A stretch of 64,000 nt of DNA from DATEHG01 sp035279705 (GCA_035279705.1 DATEHG010000111.1:1-64000), one strand, 5' to 3'; shown: positions 45,838 through 55,950, numbered from the stretch's first letter. Translations and numbers: made by a program. The notes: generated by a model not told the origin, from the letters alone.

Positions 45838-47231
45838 CCGCCGGCGAGCCGGCCGAGGTAGTCGACGATCCGGCCCCAGTTGCGGGCCAGGTCGTTCCAG
45901 AACGCGAAGAGCATCAGGCTCCCCACCAGGACCAGCCCCAGAATCGTCAGGCGCTCGCGGATCCGGAGGGAAAGCGGGCGGCGGAGCAGCAGCTCCGCGA
46001 GCAGGAACATGAACTGTCCGCCATCGAGAACCGGAATCGGCAGCAGGTTGAGCACGGCGAGGTTGACGGAGACCAGTGCCATGAAGGCCACGAACTCCGA
46101 CAGCCCCAGCCGTGCCTGCTGACCGGCGAGCTGGGCGATCATGATCGGCCCGCCGACCTGGTGGCGGTCGATCTGGCCGCTCAGCATCCCGCGCACCGAC
46201 CGCACGATCTGGGTCGAGGCGTTGAGCGTGGCGCGTCCGCCGGCGGCTATGGCGCCCGCGAACGAGTACGGCTCGGAGCGGCTCACGATCGTGGGGCCGA
46301 TGCCGATCTTCCCCACCTCGCGCGTGACACCGTTGGAGTCCCTGGTGCGCTCCGCCAGCGGGGTCACCGAAACCGTGACACGCCCGCCTGCGCGGCCCAG
46401 CACGAAGCTCAGCGCCTTCCCGCTCGACGGCTGCACTTTGTCGAGCAGCTGAAACCAGTGCTCCAGCGCGGTGCCGTCAATCGAAATGACGGTGTCGCCC
46501 GGCTGCATTCCGGCGCGGTCGGCCGGGGTCGATGGCAGCACCTGGCCGATCACCGGCGAGCGCCATGGCTGCAGCGCCAGCGCCGCCTGCCACCTCGCGT
46601 CGATTGCGGTCGACCCGATCGTCAGCGTGATCTGGCTGGAATCAGCCAGGGTCAGGACGACCCTCGGACCGGCGCTGCCGACGATCCCGTCGATGATATC
46701 CTCCCACGAGTCGACCACCTTCTCATCGACCGAAACAATCCGGCTCCCCGGCTTGAGCCGGGCCAGCTGTTCGGCGCCGGGCGGAAGGCTGTCGGCCACT
46801 ACCCGACCGACCGTCGTGGTGGGATCGATCTGGCTCCCGTTCCGGAAGGCGAGCCCGGTAAAGGCGGCCCAGGCAAACAGCACATTCATGGTCACGCCGG
46901 CCAGGATCACGATCATCCGGACCCACACCGGCTTCGACTCGAATCGCCGCTCGGGCGGCGCGACTTCCTCCGGTTCCGCTCCTTCCAGGGCCGAAGTCGT
47001 GCCGTCCGCCTCCGCGGTCGCCATCTTGACGTAGCCGCCCAGCGGCAGCCACGACACGGAGTATTCGGTTTCGCCCCGCGTCGTGGTCAGCCACGGAATG
47101 GGCGACCCGATCCCGAGCGAGAAGCGGTGCACCATGATCCCCGCGGCCTTGGCGGCCACAAAGTGACCCAGCTCGTGCACGAACACCAGCACGCCGAGGA
47201 CGAGAAGAAAGGCGCCGAGGGTCAGGAGCAT
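45834..47231 (-). CDS. rseP: RIP metalloprotease RseP (site-2 protease)
   Basis: Intramembrane zinc protease cutting anti-sigma factors and signal-peptide remnants. 465 residues from the ATG at 47231, which overlaps the dxr stop by 10 bp. The active site is H19-E-L-G-H23 in the first membrane helix, with the second ligand in PIPVLDGGQ near the C-terminus. Two PDZ-like regions lie between. Last gene of the rplM operon. Confidence 0.95.
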   Translation of the reverse strand: MLLTLGAFLLVLGVLVFVHELGHFVAAKAAGIMVHRFSLGIGSPIPWLTTTRGETEYSVSWLPLGGYVKMATAEADGTTSALEGAEPEEVAPPERRFESKPVWVRMIVILAGVTMNVLFAWAAFTGLAFRNGSQIDPTTTVGRVVADSLPPGAEQLARLKPGSRIVSVDEKVVDSWEDIIDGIVGSAGPRVVLTLADSSQITLTIGSTAIDARWQAALALQPWRSPVIGQVLPSTPADRAGMQPGDTVISIDGTALEHWFQLLDKVQPSSGKALSFVLGRAGGRVTVSVTPLAERTRDSNGVTREVGKIGIGPTIVSRSEPYSFAGAIAAGGRATLNASTQIVRSVRGMLSGQIDRHQVGGPIMIAQLAGQQARLGLSEFVAFMALVSVNLAVLNLLPIPVLDGGQFMFLLAELLLRRPLSLRIRERLTILGLVLVGSLMLFAFWNDLARNWGRIVDYLGRLAGG

Positions 47232-48349
47232 GCTTCGAGCGCCTCCAGCGCGGCCGAACGTGCCCAGCTGTCGGCGGCCATCACGGCTCCAAGGTCGCGG
47301 GCGGGGCCCGCCTGGTGGGAGGCAAGGACCCGTTCGATCGTTTCGGCGATGTGACCGAAGCGGATCCGCCCCTCGAGAAAGGCCGCGACCGCCACTTCGT
47401 TGGCGGCGTTGAATACGGCGGGCGTGGTACCGCCGGCGCGCCCGGCCGCGACCCCTGCGCCGAAGGCCCGGAAGACATCGCTGCGCACCGGCTCGAAGGT
47501 GAGCGAGCCGGCCGCCAGGGGATCGAAACGCCGGACACCCTGGTCGGGAATCCGGTTGGGATGGGTGAGGGCGTACAGGATCGGTAACTCCATCGACGGG
47601 AAGCCCAGCTGGGCCAGTGTGCTCCCGTCGCAGAAGATGGCAAAGCCGTGAATGATGCTCTGGGGGTGCACGACCACTTCGAGTGCATCGAACGAAAGAC
47701 CGAACAGGTGGTGGGCCTCGATCAGCTCCAGCGCCTTGTTGGCCAGGGTGGCGCTGTCGACCGTGATCTTGTTCCCCATGCGCCACGTCGGGTGGTTGAG
47801 CGCCTCGGAGACAGTCGCGCCGGCGATCCGCTCCGCCGCCCACTCCCGGAACGGGCCCCCCGACGCCGTCAGGATCAGGCGCGAGAGCCCCTCACCCCGG
47901 CCCGTGACGCACTGCAGCACGGCGCTGTGCTCCGAATCGATCGGCACCAGTTCGCCGCCGCCGGACCGGGCGGCCGCCCGCACCAGCTCACCGGCGATGA
48001 CAAGCGTTTCCTTGTTGGCGAGCGCGACGCGCTTGCCGGCCTTGAGCGCGGCCAGCGTGGCTTCGAGTCCCGCCGCCCCCACCACCGCGTTGACCACGAT
48101 ATCCGCGTCCGGATGGGTGGCGGCCTCGATGAGGCATTCCGGCCCCCGGTGTCCGGCGCGACGCGAGGGTGCGCCATTCACCAGCCCCACATAGTCCGGC
48201 CGCCATTCATCGGCCTGCTGGTCGAGCAGCTCGCCGTTGCTGCCGCCGGTCATGGCGACGAGGCGGAAGTGTTCCCGCTGGCGGCGCAGGACCTCCAGCG
48301 TGCTCCGGCCGATCGAGCCGGTCGATCCCAGCAGCGCAATGCCCCGCAT
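47222..48349 (-). CDS. dxr: 1-deoxy-D-xylulose-5-phosphate reductoisomerase
   Basis: Converts DXP to MEP, committing carbon to isoprenoids and so to UppS substrate. 375 residues. Motifs GSTGSIGRSTLEVL (NADPH), ALANKETLVIAG, PIDSEHSAV (metal-binding) and NHPTWRMGNKITVDSATL are clear. Its start overlaps the cdsA stop. Confidence 0.96.
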   Translation of the reverse strand: MRGIALLGSTGSIGRSTLEVLRRQREHFRLVAMTGGSNGELLDQQADEWRPDYVGLVNGAPSRRAGHRGPECLIEAATHPDADIVVNAVVGAAGLEATLAALKAGKRVALANKETLVIAGELVRAAARSGGGELVPIDSEHSAVLQCVTGRGEGLSRLILTASGGPFREWAAERIAGATVSEALNHPTWRMGNKITVDSATLANKALELIEAHHLFGLSFDALEVVVHPQSIIHGFAIFCDGSTLAQLGFPSMELPILYALTHPNRIPDQGVRRFDPLAAGSLTFEPVRSDVFRAFGAGVAAGRAGGTTPAVFNAANEVAVAAFLEGRIRFGHIAETIERVLASHQAGPARDLGAVMAADSWARSAALEALEACS

Positions 48350-49212
48350 CAGCGACCGAACAGGTGGTACAGGATGGCGGCGGTGGGGATGACGAAGTAG
48401 AGGCTGTCCAGCCGGTCGAGCACGCCGCCGTGCCCGGGGATGAGCGCGCTCGAATCCTTGACCCCCGCCTCGCGCTTGAACAGCGATTCGGCGAGATCGC
48501 CGGTCTGGCCGACGATGCTCAGCACGAAGGCAAAGACCAGGGCCTCGGGGAGCGTGAGGGCCACACCGGTGGGCCGAAGGGCGAGTGAGTTGAACAGCGG
48601 GGCCGTCGCCAGGCCGCCGATGACTCCGGCCACGGCTCCCGAGCGCGTCTTTCCGGGGCTGATGGTGGGAGCCAGCTTGGGCCCGCCGATGGCGCGGCCG
48701 CCGAACATGGCGGCGGTGTCGCAGATCCAGGTCACCACGAGGGGAAAGAAGACCAGCCAGGCCCCGGCCCAGGACCGGGAGCCGCCGCCCATGGCGCGGA
48801 TGTCGAGCAAGAAGAGCGGCAGGGCACCGGAGTAGAGCACCCCGAAAAGCGTGATCGACGCCGCCGCCAGCGGCCGTTCACCGGGAGCGCGAAAGCGGAG
48901 CAGCAGCGTGAGAAGGAGGATGAGCCAGACCGCCGCGGCACCCGTCCAGAAACGGGCGACGAGCGTCGCCGTGCCGGGATCGGTGAGCGTGGCCTGCACC
49001 ACGAAGGGCAGTGCCGCGCAGGTCAGCAGCCCGAGCGTGCGGGAGGGTCGGACCGAGACTCGCGCCGCCAGGTCGTACAGTTCGCGGGTGCCCAGCACCG
49101 CGATGATCGCGACCAGCGCGGTGAGCAGCCAGCCGCCGATCCACACGACCGCCAGCGCCGCCGGGATGGCCACGGCGGCGAAACTCACCCGCCGGACAAT
49201 GTTGCCATCCAT
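48349..49212 (-). CDS. cdsA: phosphatidate cytidylyltransferase (CDP-DAG synthase)
   Basis: Makes CDP-diacylglycerol, the substrate of the PssA encoded earlier in the window. 287 residues from the ATG at 49212. Polytopic membrane protein with the C-terminal signature KREAGVKDSSALIPGHGGVLDRLDS and GQTGDLAESLFKR. Confidence 0.95.
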   Translation of the reverse strand: MDGNIVRRVSFAAVAIPAALAVVWIGGWLLTALVAIIAVLGTRELYDLAARVSVRPSRTLGLLTCAALPFVVQATLTDPGTATLVARFWTGAAAVWLILLLTLLLRFRAPGERPLAAASITLFGVLYSGALPLFLLDIRAMGGGSRSWAGAWLVFFPLVVTWICDTAAMFGGRAIGGPKLAPTISPGKTRSGAVAGVIGGLATAPLFNSLALRPTGVALTLPEALVFAFVLSIVGQTGDLAESLFKREAGVKDSSALIPGHGGVLDRLDSLYFVIPTAAILYHLFGR

Positions 49213-49214
49213 GC

Positions 49215-49955
49215 TCAGACCGTGACCCGGCCGAACCGGCGCTCGCGGCGCTGAAAATCCAGGATCGCTTCGTAGAGGTCGCGGCGGGAGAAGTCCGGCC
49301 AGAACACCGACGTGACGTGGAACTCGGCGTAGGCCAGCTGCCAGAGGAGGAAATTGGAGATCCGCATCTCGCCCGAGGTCCGGATCAGGAGATCGGGATC
49401 GGGCCACGGTGCGGTATACAGCCGCTGGGCGATCGCATCCTCGTCGATGTCCGCCGGAGTCAGCCGGCCCGCCGCGACTTCCTCGGCCAGCTGGCGGGCC
49501 GCCCGGGTCAGCTCCGCCCGCGAGCTGTACGAGAGGCAGATGTTGAGGGCGAGCCGGGTGCCGCCGGCAGTGGTGGCCTCGAGCCGCTGGACCGAGGCCC
49601 GGGACGCCGGCCCCAGCCGGTCGAGGTCGCCGAGGAAGCGGACCGTGACACCCTGGGCGCGCAGCTCCTCCATCTCGCTGGCGATGTAATCCTCCAGGAG
49701 CGACATCAGCGCCTCGATCTCGGCGGGCGGGCGCTGCCAGTTCTCGGTGCTGAAGGCGAACAGCGTCAGGACTTCGATCCCGGCCGCCAGCGCTCCTTCC
49801 ACCACTTCGCGCACCGACTTCATCCCGGCCTGATGGCCGAACGGCCGGGGCAGCGCCCGCCCCCGCGCCCACCGGCCGTTGCCGTCCATGATGATGGCGA
49901 CGTGCTGCGGCACGGCACCATTGAGCTTGATCTGCCGAAGCAGGTCTTCGCTCAT
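49215..49955 (-). CDS. uppS: (di-trans,poly-cis)-undecaprenyl-diphosphate synthase
   Basis: Condenses IPP onto FPP to make the C55 cell-wall carrier. 246 residues. IIMDGNGRWA holds the catalytic Asp (D24), followed by GHQAGMKSVR, LFAFSTENW and the C-terminal DLLIRTSGEMRISNFLLWQLAYAE. Lies between frr and cdsA. Confidence 0.96.
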   Translation of the reverse strand: MSEDLLRQIKLNGAVPQHVAIIMDGNGRWARGRALPRPFGHQAGMKSVREVVEGALAAGIEVLTLFAFSTENWQRPPAEIEALMSLLEDYIASEMEELRAQGVTVRFLGDLDRLGPASRASVQRLEATTAGGTRLALNICLSYSSRAELTRAARQLAEEVAAGRLTPADIDEDAIAQRLYTAPWPDPDLLIRTSGEMRISNFLLWQLAYAEFHVTSVFWPDFSRRDLYEAILDFQRRERRFGRVTV

Positions 49956-49960
49956 GGAGT

Positions 49961-50511
49961 TCAGACTTCCATGATCTCCGCCTCTTTGGCGGCGATCATC
50001 TGGTCGATCTGCTTGATGTGCTCGTCGGTGGATTTCTGCACGTCCTTCTCGGCCCGCGTCTTGTCGTCTTCGCTGATCTTCTCGACCTTCTTGACCTTGG
50101 CGATGGCCTCGCCCCGGGCATGCCGCACACCGACCTTCCCTTCCTCGGCCAGCTTGTGCACCAGCTTGACCATTTCCCGGCGCCGCTCCTCGTTGAGCGC
50201 GGGAATCGGCACCCGGATCAGGTTGCCCTGGGTCGCGGGATTGAGCCCGAGGTCGGAGTCACGGATGGCCTTCTCGATGGCCTGGGTGAGTCCCTTGTCG
50301 AAGGGCTGCACCGTCAGCAGCCGGGCCTCCGGCGCCGACACCATGCCCACCTGGTTGAGGGGCACGAGGCCGCCGTAGGCCTCGACGCGCACCAGGTCGA
50401 GCAGCGACGTCGTCGCCTTGCCGCTGCGGATGCCGGACAGCTCCCGCCGGGTGCTCTCGACGGACTTGTGCATCGCTTCCCTGGCGTGCTTGACCAGCTC
50501 GGGAATGGTGC

Positions 50512-50515
<4 letters not shown>
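49961..50515 (-). CDS. frr: ribosome recycling factor
   Basis: Splits post-termination ribosomes with EF-G. 184 residues, standard length. RSGKATTSLLDLVRVEAYGGLVPLNQV and NLIRVPIPALNEERRREMVK are family blocks. Its start overlaps the pyrH stop by 4 bp. Confidence 0.97.
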
Positions 50516-51222
<707 letters not shown>

Positions 51223-51227
51223 CAGGC

Positions 51228-52094
51228 CTACTCCCCGACCTTGAACCGGGCGAAGCGGCGGACCGTCAGCGCGCCGCCGGCATCGCGGCCGGCCTCCTGG
51301 AGCAGCTGGCTCACGGTCTTGCTGTCGTCCCGCACGAACTTCTGGCCCAGCAGGGTCCGGTCGGACACGAATTTCTTGACCTTCCCCTCCACGATCTTGG
51401 CCCGGATGTTCTCCGGCTTTCCTTCCTCGGCCACCTGCTCCTGGGCGATGCGGCGCTCGCGCTCGATCACGTCGGCAGCCAGATCCGCCTCACTCACGGC
51501 CAGCGGCTGGGGATCGTGGGAGGCCACGTGCATCGAGACGTCCTTGCCGAGGCCGGAGAGCGCGTGACCGCGCGGCCCCTCGAGCTCGACCAGCACGGCC
51601 AGGCTGCCGTTGTGGTGCTCGTAGTGGGCCACGATGCCCTTGGGCGCCTCGAACCGGGCCACCCGGCGGAGCGCCATGGCCTCGCCGGTCGTACCGGAGA
51701 CCTGCTTGACCACCTCAGCGACCGTCGACCCGCGGAAGGACTGGGCATCGAGCACGCTGCCGGCATTGTCGCCGATCGGGGCGTGCTTGGCCGCGTGCTG
51801 GGCGAGCTCGCGCGCCAGCGCCATGAACTCCGTGGTGCGGGCCACGAAGTCCGTCTCGCAGTTGAGCTCGATCATCGCCGCGGCCGACTGGTCGGCCGCC
51901 GCCTCGACGATGACCAGCCCCTGCGAGGCGCCCCGCTCGGCCCGCTTTTCCGCCTTGGCGATGCCCTTCTTCCGGAGAATCTCGGCCGCCTTCTCCATGT
52001 CGCCGCCGGACTCCTCGAGCGCCTTCTTGCAATCCATCATGCCAGCCTGGGTCCGGGCCCGGAGCTCGGCGATCATCTTGGGCGTAATCTGCAT
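51228..52094 (-). CDS. tsf: elongation factor Ts
   Basis: Guanine-nucleotide exchange factor for EF-Tu. 288 residues from the ATG at 52094, preceded by GTGGAG. N-terminal UBA-like ELRARTQAGMMDCKKALEE and the core CETDFVARTTEF are diagnostic. Confidence 0.96.
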   Translation of the reverse strand: MQITPKMIAELRARTQAGMMDCKKALEESGGDMEKAAEILRKKGIAKAEKRAERGASQGLVIVEAAADQSAAAMIELNCETDFVARTTEFMALARELAQHAAKHAPIGDNAGSVLDAQSFRGSTVAEVVKQVSGTTGEAMALRRVARFEAPKGIVAHYEHHNGSLAVLVELEGPRGHALSGLGKDVSMHVASHDPQPLAVSEADLAADVIERERRIAQEQVAEEGKPENIRAKIVEGKVKKFVSDRTLLGQKFVRDDSKTVSQLLQEAGRDAGGALTVRRFARFKVGE

Positions 52095-52133
52095 GGTCTC
52101 CACGTTCACATCCCTCTGGGTTTGATAGCAACA

Positions 52134-52169
52134 CCGCTGCCCACGGCTCACACTGGCCACGGGCAGCGG
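52134..52169 (-). other. intercistronic hairpin between rpsB and tsf
   Basis: CCGCTGCCC (52134-52142) pairs with GGGCAGCGG (52161-52169) across an 18-nt loop. There is only a mixed T tail (TGTTGCTATC) on the minus strand, so partial termination or an mRNA-processing site is more likely than full termination. Confidence 0.5.
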
Positions 52170-52199
52170 CAGACTCCCGGGCGGTTCGCCCCAGGCGGC

Positions 52200-53093
52200 T
52201 TAGGCGCCGGCGTCCTCGGCCGCCGCGGGTTCGACGGCGGCTTCGCCGCCCTCTTCATCGTGCTTGAGGCGGGCCGCGATGGCTTCCGGCTTCGGCCGCC
52301 GCTTGCGGCGCGGCCGGCGCTTGCGGCGCTCGGCATCGGCATCGCCTTCGGTGCCGGCGTCGGTGCTGTAGGTCTCGGCCTCGGTGTCCTCGGTGGTTTC
52401 CTTCACGGGAGCCTGGGCCCGGGCTTCCTTCATCACGTCCGACAGCGCGTTGGTGATGAGGGAGACCGCGCGGATCGCGTCGTCGTTGCCGGGAATCGGC
52501 ACGGTGATCAGGTCGGGATCGGCGTTGGTGTCCACGATGGCCACCACCGGGATGCCGAGCTTGTTGGCCTCGGACACCGCGATGCGCTCCTTCTTGGCGT
52601 CCACCACGAACAGCACGCCGGGGAGCCGGTTCATCGTCTTCACGCCCTCGAGGTTGCGCGAGAGCTTTTCCCGCTCGCGCTCGAAGAGCAGCTTTTCCTT
52701 CTTGGTGTAGCTCTCGAAATCGCCGTCCTGGGCACCCTGCTCGAGGTCACGCAGCCGCCGGACCTGCTTCTTGATGGTCTGGAAGTTGGTGAGCATGCCG
52801 CCCAGCCAGCGCTCGGTCACGTAGTAGCCACCGCACGCGGCGGCCTCGGCCTGGACCACGGCCTTGAGCTGCTTCTTGGTGCAGACGAAGAGCACCCCGT
52901 CGCCCTTGAGGACGACGCTCTTGAGCAGTTCCTGCGCCTTCTGGATCTGGCGCAGCGTTTTCTGCAGGTCGATGATGTAGATGCCAGAACGCTCGGCGAA
53001 GATGAACCGGCGCATCTTCGGATTCCAGCGGCGGGTCTGGTGGCCGAAATGAACGCCGGCCTCGAGGAGGTCCTGCAGCTGCGGCTGTGCCAT
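52200..53093 (-). CDS. rpsB: 30S ribosomal protein S2
   Basis: 297 residues, longer than the usual 230-260. The conserved core (GVHFGHQTRRWNPKM, RWLGGMLTNFQTI, NKLGIPVVAIVDTNADPD) ends near residue 225. A tail of about 70 residues follows: an acidic Glu/Thr stretch, a strongly basic run (ERRKRRPRRKRR) and an acidic Ala/Glu end. The tail looks disordered. A structured leader lies just upstream. Confidence 0.96.
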   Translation of the reverse strand: MAQPQLQDLLEAGVHFGHQTRRWNPKMRRFIFAERSGIYIIDLQKTLRQIQKAQELLKSVVLKGDGVLFVCTKKQLKAVVQAEAAACGGYYVTERWLGGMLTNFQTIKKQVRRLRDLEQGAQDGDFESYTKKEKLLFEREREKLSRNLEGVKTMNRLPGVLFVVDAKKERIAVSEANKLGIPVVAIVDTNADPDLITVPIPGNDDAIRAVSLITNALSDVMKEARAQAPVKETTEDTEAETYSTDAGTEGDADAERRKRRPRRKRRPKPEAIAARLKHDEEGGEAAVEPAAAEDAGA

Positions 53094-53146
53094 GCGGTGC
53101 CTGTGGTCCTTGCTCTGCTCGGGTTGAGTCCTCCGCCGCTTTCATC

Positions 53147-53194
53147 TTTCCGGCTGATCCCGCGGGTCGAGCCCTCGGGACACCCAGCCGGAAA
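53147..53194 (-). promoter_or_regulatory. structured RNA leader of rpsB (candidate S2 autoregulatory element)
   Basis: TTTCCGGCTG (53147-53156) pairs perfectly with CAGCCGGAAA (53185-53194), enclosing TCCCG (53158-53162) with CGGGA (53176-53180) and an apical GGG/CCC. It sits about 55 nt before the rpsB ATG in the rpsI-rpsB gap, where S2-binding leaders are known in other bacteria. A second stem, GCGCGCC/GGCGCGC (53213-53231), follows rpsI. Confidence 0.5.
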
Positions 53195-53273
53195 TCCAGC
53201 GGCGTGCGGGATGCGCGCCAGCGCGGCGCGCGGGGCAGACGGGCCATGTGCCCCTCCGCCCGGCAAGCGGGTT

Positions 53274-53675
53274 CTACCGCTTGCTGAACTGGAACCGCTT
53301 CCGGGCGCCTGCGCGGCCCGGCTTCTTGCGCTCGACGGCGCGGGGGTCGCGGGTCAGGAGTCCGGCGGTCCGGAGCTTGGTGCGGTGGATACCGTCGGCC
53401 TCGACCAGCGCGCGGGCAATGGCCAGGCGCATGGCGCCGGCCTGACCGGTCTGGCCGCCGCCGTTCACGTGGGCCTTCACATCGAAGGCGCCCAGCGTGT
53501 CCGTCGCGGAAAACGACTGCTGAATGTGCTGAACCAGGGAAGGACGGGGGAAGTAGTCACCCAGCGTGCGACCGTTGATGTCCCACTTGCCGGTGCCGGG
53601 GGTCAGGTACACCCGGGCTACGCTGGTCTTGCGGCGGCCGACGGCCTGCCAACGGAACTGCGGAGTAGCGGTCAT
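53274..53675 (-). CDS. rpsI: 30S ribosomal protein S9
   Basis: 133 residues, ending in the invariant basic tail RKRFQFSKR. AVGRRKTSVARVYLTPGTG, KAHVNGGGQTGQAGAMRLAIARAL and GLLTRDPRAVERKKPGR are all S9 blocks. Follows rplM by 9 bp. Confidence 0.98.
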   Translation of the reverse strand: MTATPQFRWQAVGRRKTSVARVYLTPGTGKWDINGRTLGDYFPRPSLVQHIQQSFSATDTLGAFDVKAHVNGGGQTGQAGAMRLAIARALVEADGIHRTKLRTAGLLTRDPRAVERKKPGRAGARKRFQFSKR

Positions 53676-53684
53676 CCCGATCCC

Positions 53685-54122
53685 TTAGTTGGTAACGGCG
53701 AACGGCGCCGGCTGCTGAGCCTGGTGCGGATGCTCGGCCCCGCCGTACACCTTGAGCTTGCCGCGCAGGTGCTGCTTGGCCAGCGAGTTCTTGGGCAGCA
53801 TCCCGAAAACGGCCTTCTCGATCACCCGCTCGGGAAACTTGGCCAGCATTTCATTGACCGGCGTAAACCGCTCGTGACCCATGTAGCCGGTGTGCCGGAA
53901 GTAGCTCTTCTGCTCCATCTTGCGGCCGGACAGCTTCACCTTCGAGGCGTTGATGACCACCACGAAATCGCCCCCATCCATGTGGGGAGTGAAGGTCGGC
54001 TTGTGCTTGCCGCGGATCAGCTGAGCCACCTGGCTGGCCAGCCGGCCCAGCGGCACGCCGGCGGCGTCCACCACGACCCAGTCGTGGGAAATGTCGGTCG
54101 GAGTGGCAGAAAAAGTCTTCAT
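53685..54122 (-). CDS. rplM: 50S ribosomal protein L13
   Basis: 145 residues from the ATG at 54122. HDWVVVDAAGVPLGRLASQVAQLIRGK and the VIEKAVFGMLPKNSL block identify L13. It leads the ten-gene minus-strand operon through to rseP; a promoter is predicted just upstream. Confidence 0.97.
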   Translation of the reverse strand: MKTFSATPTDISHDWVVVDAAGVPLGRLASQVAQLIRGKHKPTFTPHMDGGDFVVVINASKVKLSGRKMEQKSYFRHTGYMGHERFTPVNEMLAKFPERVIEKAVFGMLPKNSLAKQHLRGKLKVYGGAEHPHQAQQPAPFAVTN

Positions 54123-54170
54123 CGTACGGCGGCCCCGATTGTGAAAAGCCAAATTGCGACACAGACTTGA

Positions 54171-54200
54171 AAACTAGCCTCCCTGAACGGGTTAGGTCAA
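54171..54200 (-). promoter_or_regulatory. sigma70-type promoter of the rplM-rpsI-rpsB operon
   Basis: Minus strand: TTGACC (54200-54195, overlapping the stop of the biotin carrier gene), 18-bp spacer, TAGTTT (54176-54171). It leaves a leader of about 40 nt before rplM. Confidence 0.45.
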
Positions 54201-54697
54201 GGGTCGGCGAACTCGATCAGGACCTCGCCCTTCTCCACGGCCTGGCCGGTCCGGACCCGGATTGCCTTGACCGTTCCCTCCCCCGAAGCCCGGAGTTCAT
54301 TCTCCATTTTCATGGCTTCGAGGACCAGCAAACTGGCTCCCGCTGCCACCTTCTGACCCTCTGAGACCGGAATTCGGACCACCAGGCCCGGCATCGGGGC
54401 CTTGAGTGACCCGGCGCCACGCTGCTTGCCGGTCTGGCCTGTGAGACTCCGGATGTGGCGGGTCCGTTCGTCGACAATCTCGATTTCCCGGCGATCGCCG
54501 TGCCGGGCCACCTGCCAGCGCCCCTTCCCGCCTTCAATCGCCAGGGTCACCGAGCGATCGCCGACCAGCAGATGACGGAGCGGGGTACCGGGAACGGTCT
54601 CCAGATGGGCGGTGTACTCCTGGCCCTCGGCGCGGATCCGGTCGCCGTCCACTTCGATCACGAATTCCCGGCCGTCCACCGTGACGAAATACTTCAT
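54197..54697 (-). CDS. biotin carboxyl carrier protein of acyl-CoA carboxylase
   Basis: Carries biotin between carboxylase and carboxyltransferase. 166 residues: an N-terminal region of about 95 residues, resembling the linker/BT domain of acyl-CoA carboxylase alpha chains, then a biotinyl domain with the modified lysine K130 in LEAMKMEN. Together with the 55947-57449 gene it equals a split alpha chain. The start overlaps the stop of the methyltransferase gene. Confidence 0.92.
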   Translation of the reverse strand: MKYFVTVDGREFVIEVDGDRIRAEGQEYTAHLETVPGTPLRHLLVGDRSVTLAIEGGKGRWQVARHGDRREIEIVDERTRHIRSLTGQTGKQRGAGSLKAPMPGLVVRIPVSEGQKVAAGASLLVLEAMKMENELRASGEGTVKAIRVRTGQAVEKGEVLIEFADP

Positions 54698-55950
54698 GCC
54701 GCCTCCAGCAGGGCCACACTCTCGACGTGGGACGTCTGCGGAAAGAGATCGAAGCTCCGCACGCCGCTGAGGCGGAGTGGCCGGGCGGCATCCGGCGCGA
54801 GCAGCCGGGCCAGATCTCGAGCCAGAGTCGCCGGGTCGCAGGAGATGTAGACCAGCCGCACCGGCGTCACGCGCCTGATCGCGGAGACGACCTGGGCATC
54901 CATCCCGGTCCGAGGCGGATTGGTAATGATCAGGTCAGGTGCCGGCAGCCGCCCGACGACCGCCTCCACGGCGCCCGTGTGCCGGCGGACTCCGGGCGCA
55001 ACCGCGGGCCCTGCCGCCGATACGGCCCGTCCGTCGATCTCCACGCTCTCGACCCGGGCGCCCGCCTCGAGCAGGGCGCTGGTCGTTTCGCCGATGCCGG
55101 CGTAAAGATCCCAGACGAGCTGATCTCTGGCGGCATCGAGCAGCTGCAGCGCGTGGCGGCGCACCCGGTCTCCCATGGCGGGGTGAACCTGCTCGAACGC
55201 CGTGGCGGGGTAGGCATCGCTCTCGCCGGAAACCACACGGGCGGCGCCGCCCTCGGGCCGCCACCAGATGGTGAGCGGCTGGCCCAGCTCTACCATCGCC
55301 CGCCGCAACTCGACGGCGCCGCTCCAGGCTGGCCCGGGCCCAGCCTCGACGATCAGGTGGCGGGCGCCATCGCGCGCGAGGCGGAGCACCAGGCGTTCCG
55401 CATGCGGCGGCAACAAGCCACGATGGCCGCTCAGCGCCGCCCACAGGGTGTTGAGCTCTTCGGCCGCGATCTCGCAGCGCTCCAGATCGAATAGCCTGTC
55501 CGGCTGCCCGAGCTTGTGAAGTCCGATCACCCGGCCGCCCGCCCGCATGCCGAGCGTGAGCCTGGTGCGATACCCCCATTCGACATCGGACGGTTCGATA
55601 CCGGGGTTCGGCGTCTCGAGGCGCGCCAGCCGGCGCAGGGCCTCGCCCACGACGGCGCTGCGGACTTCACGCTGGCCTCGAGACGACAGGTGCTGCAGCT
55701 GGCAGCCACCGCACTGATCGCGATCATAGTGCACGCAGCGTGGCGCCACCCGGTCGGGTCCCGGTTCGATCAGCCGCCCCGGTCTGGCCCGGGCAAAGCG
55801 TGCCTTGCGCTCTACCTCGACCGCCTCGACGAGATCCCCGGGTGCGGTGCGCGGGATGAACACCGCTCGTCCGTCCGCGAGGCGCCCGACGCCCTCGCCG
55901 CCGGCGGCGATCGCGCTGATCCGGACCGCCTCTCCCTGCGCCGTCGTCAC
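54694..55950 (-). CDS. RlmD/TrmA-family RNA (uracil-5-)-methyltransferase
   Basis: SAM-dependent m5U methyltransferase of 23S rRNA or tRNA. 418 residues: TRAM domain (about 1-60), Fe-S cysteines C72, C80, C83 (CVHYDRDQCGGC) plus a fourth in DLERCEIA, then a Rossmann domain (WDLYAGIGETTSALLE) and the catalytic Cys in YISCDPATLARDL. The exact target uridine cannot be told. It is wedged between the biotin carboxylase and biotin carrier genes, overlapping both by 4 bp. Confidence 0.92.
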   Translation of the reverse strand: MTTAQGEAVRISAIAAGGEGVGRLADGRAVFIPRTAPGDLVEAVEVERKARFARARPGRLIEPGPDRVAPRCVHYDRDQCGGCQLQHLSSRGQREVRSAVVGEALRRLARLETPNPGIEPSDVEWGYRTRLTLGMRAGGRVIGLHKLGQPDRLFDLERCEIAAEELNTLWAALSGHRGLLPPHAERLVLRLARDGARHLIVEAGPGPAWSGAVELRRAMVELGQPLTIWWRPEGGAARVVSGESDAYPATAFEQVHPAMGDRVRRHALQLLDAARDQLVWDLYAGIGETTSALLEAGARVESVEIDGRAVSAAGPAVAPGVRRHTGAVEAVVGRLPAPDLIITNPPRTGMDAQVVSAIRRVTPVRLVYISCDPATLARDLARLLAPDAARPLRLSGVRSFDLFPQTSHVESVALLEAA

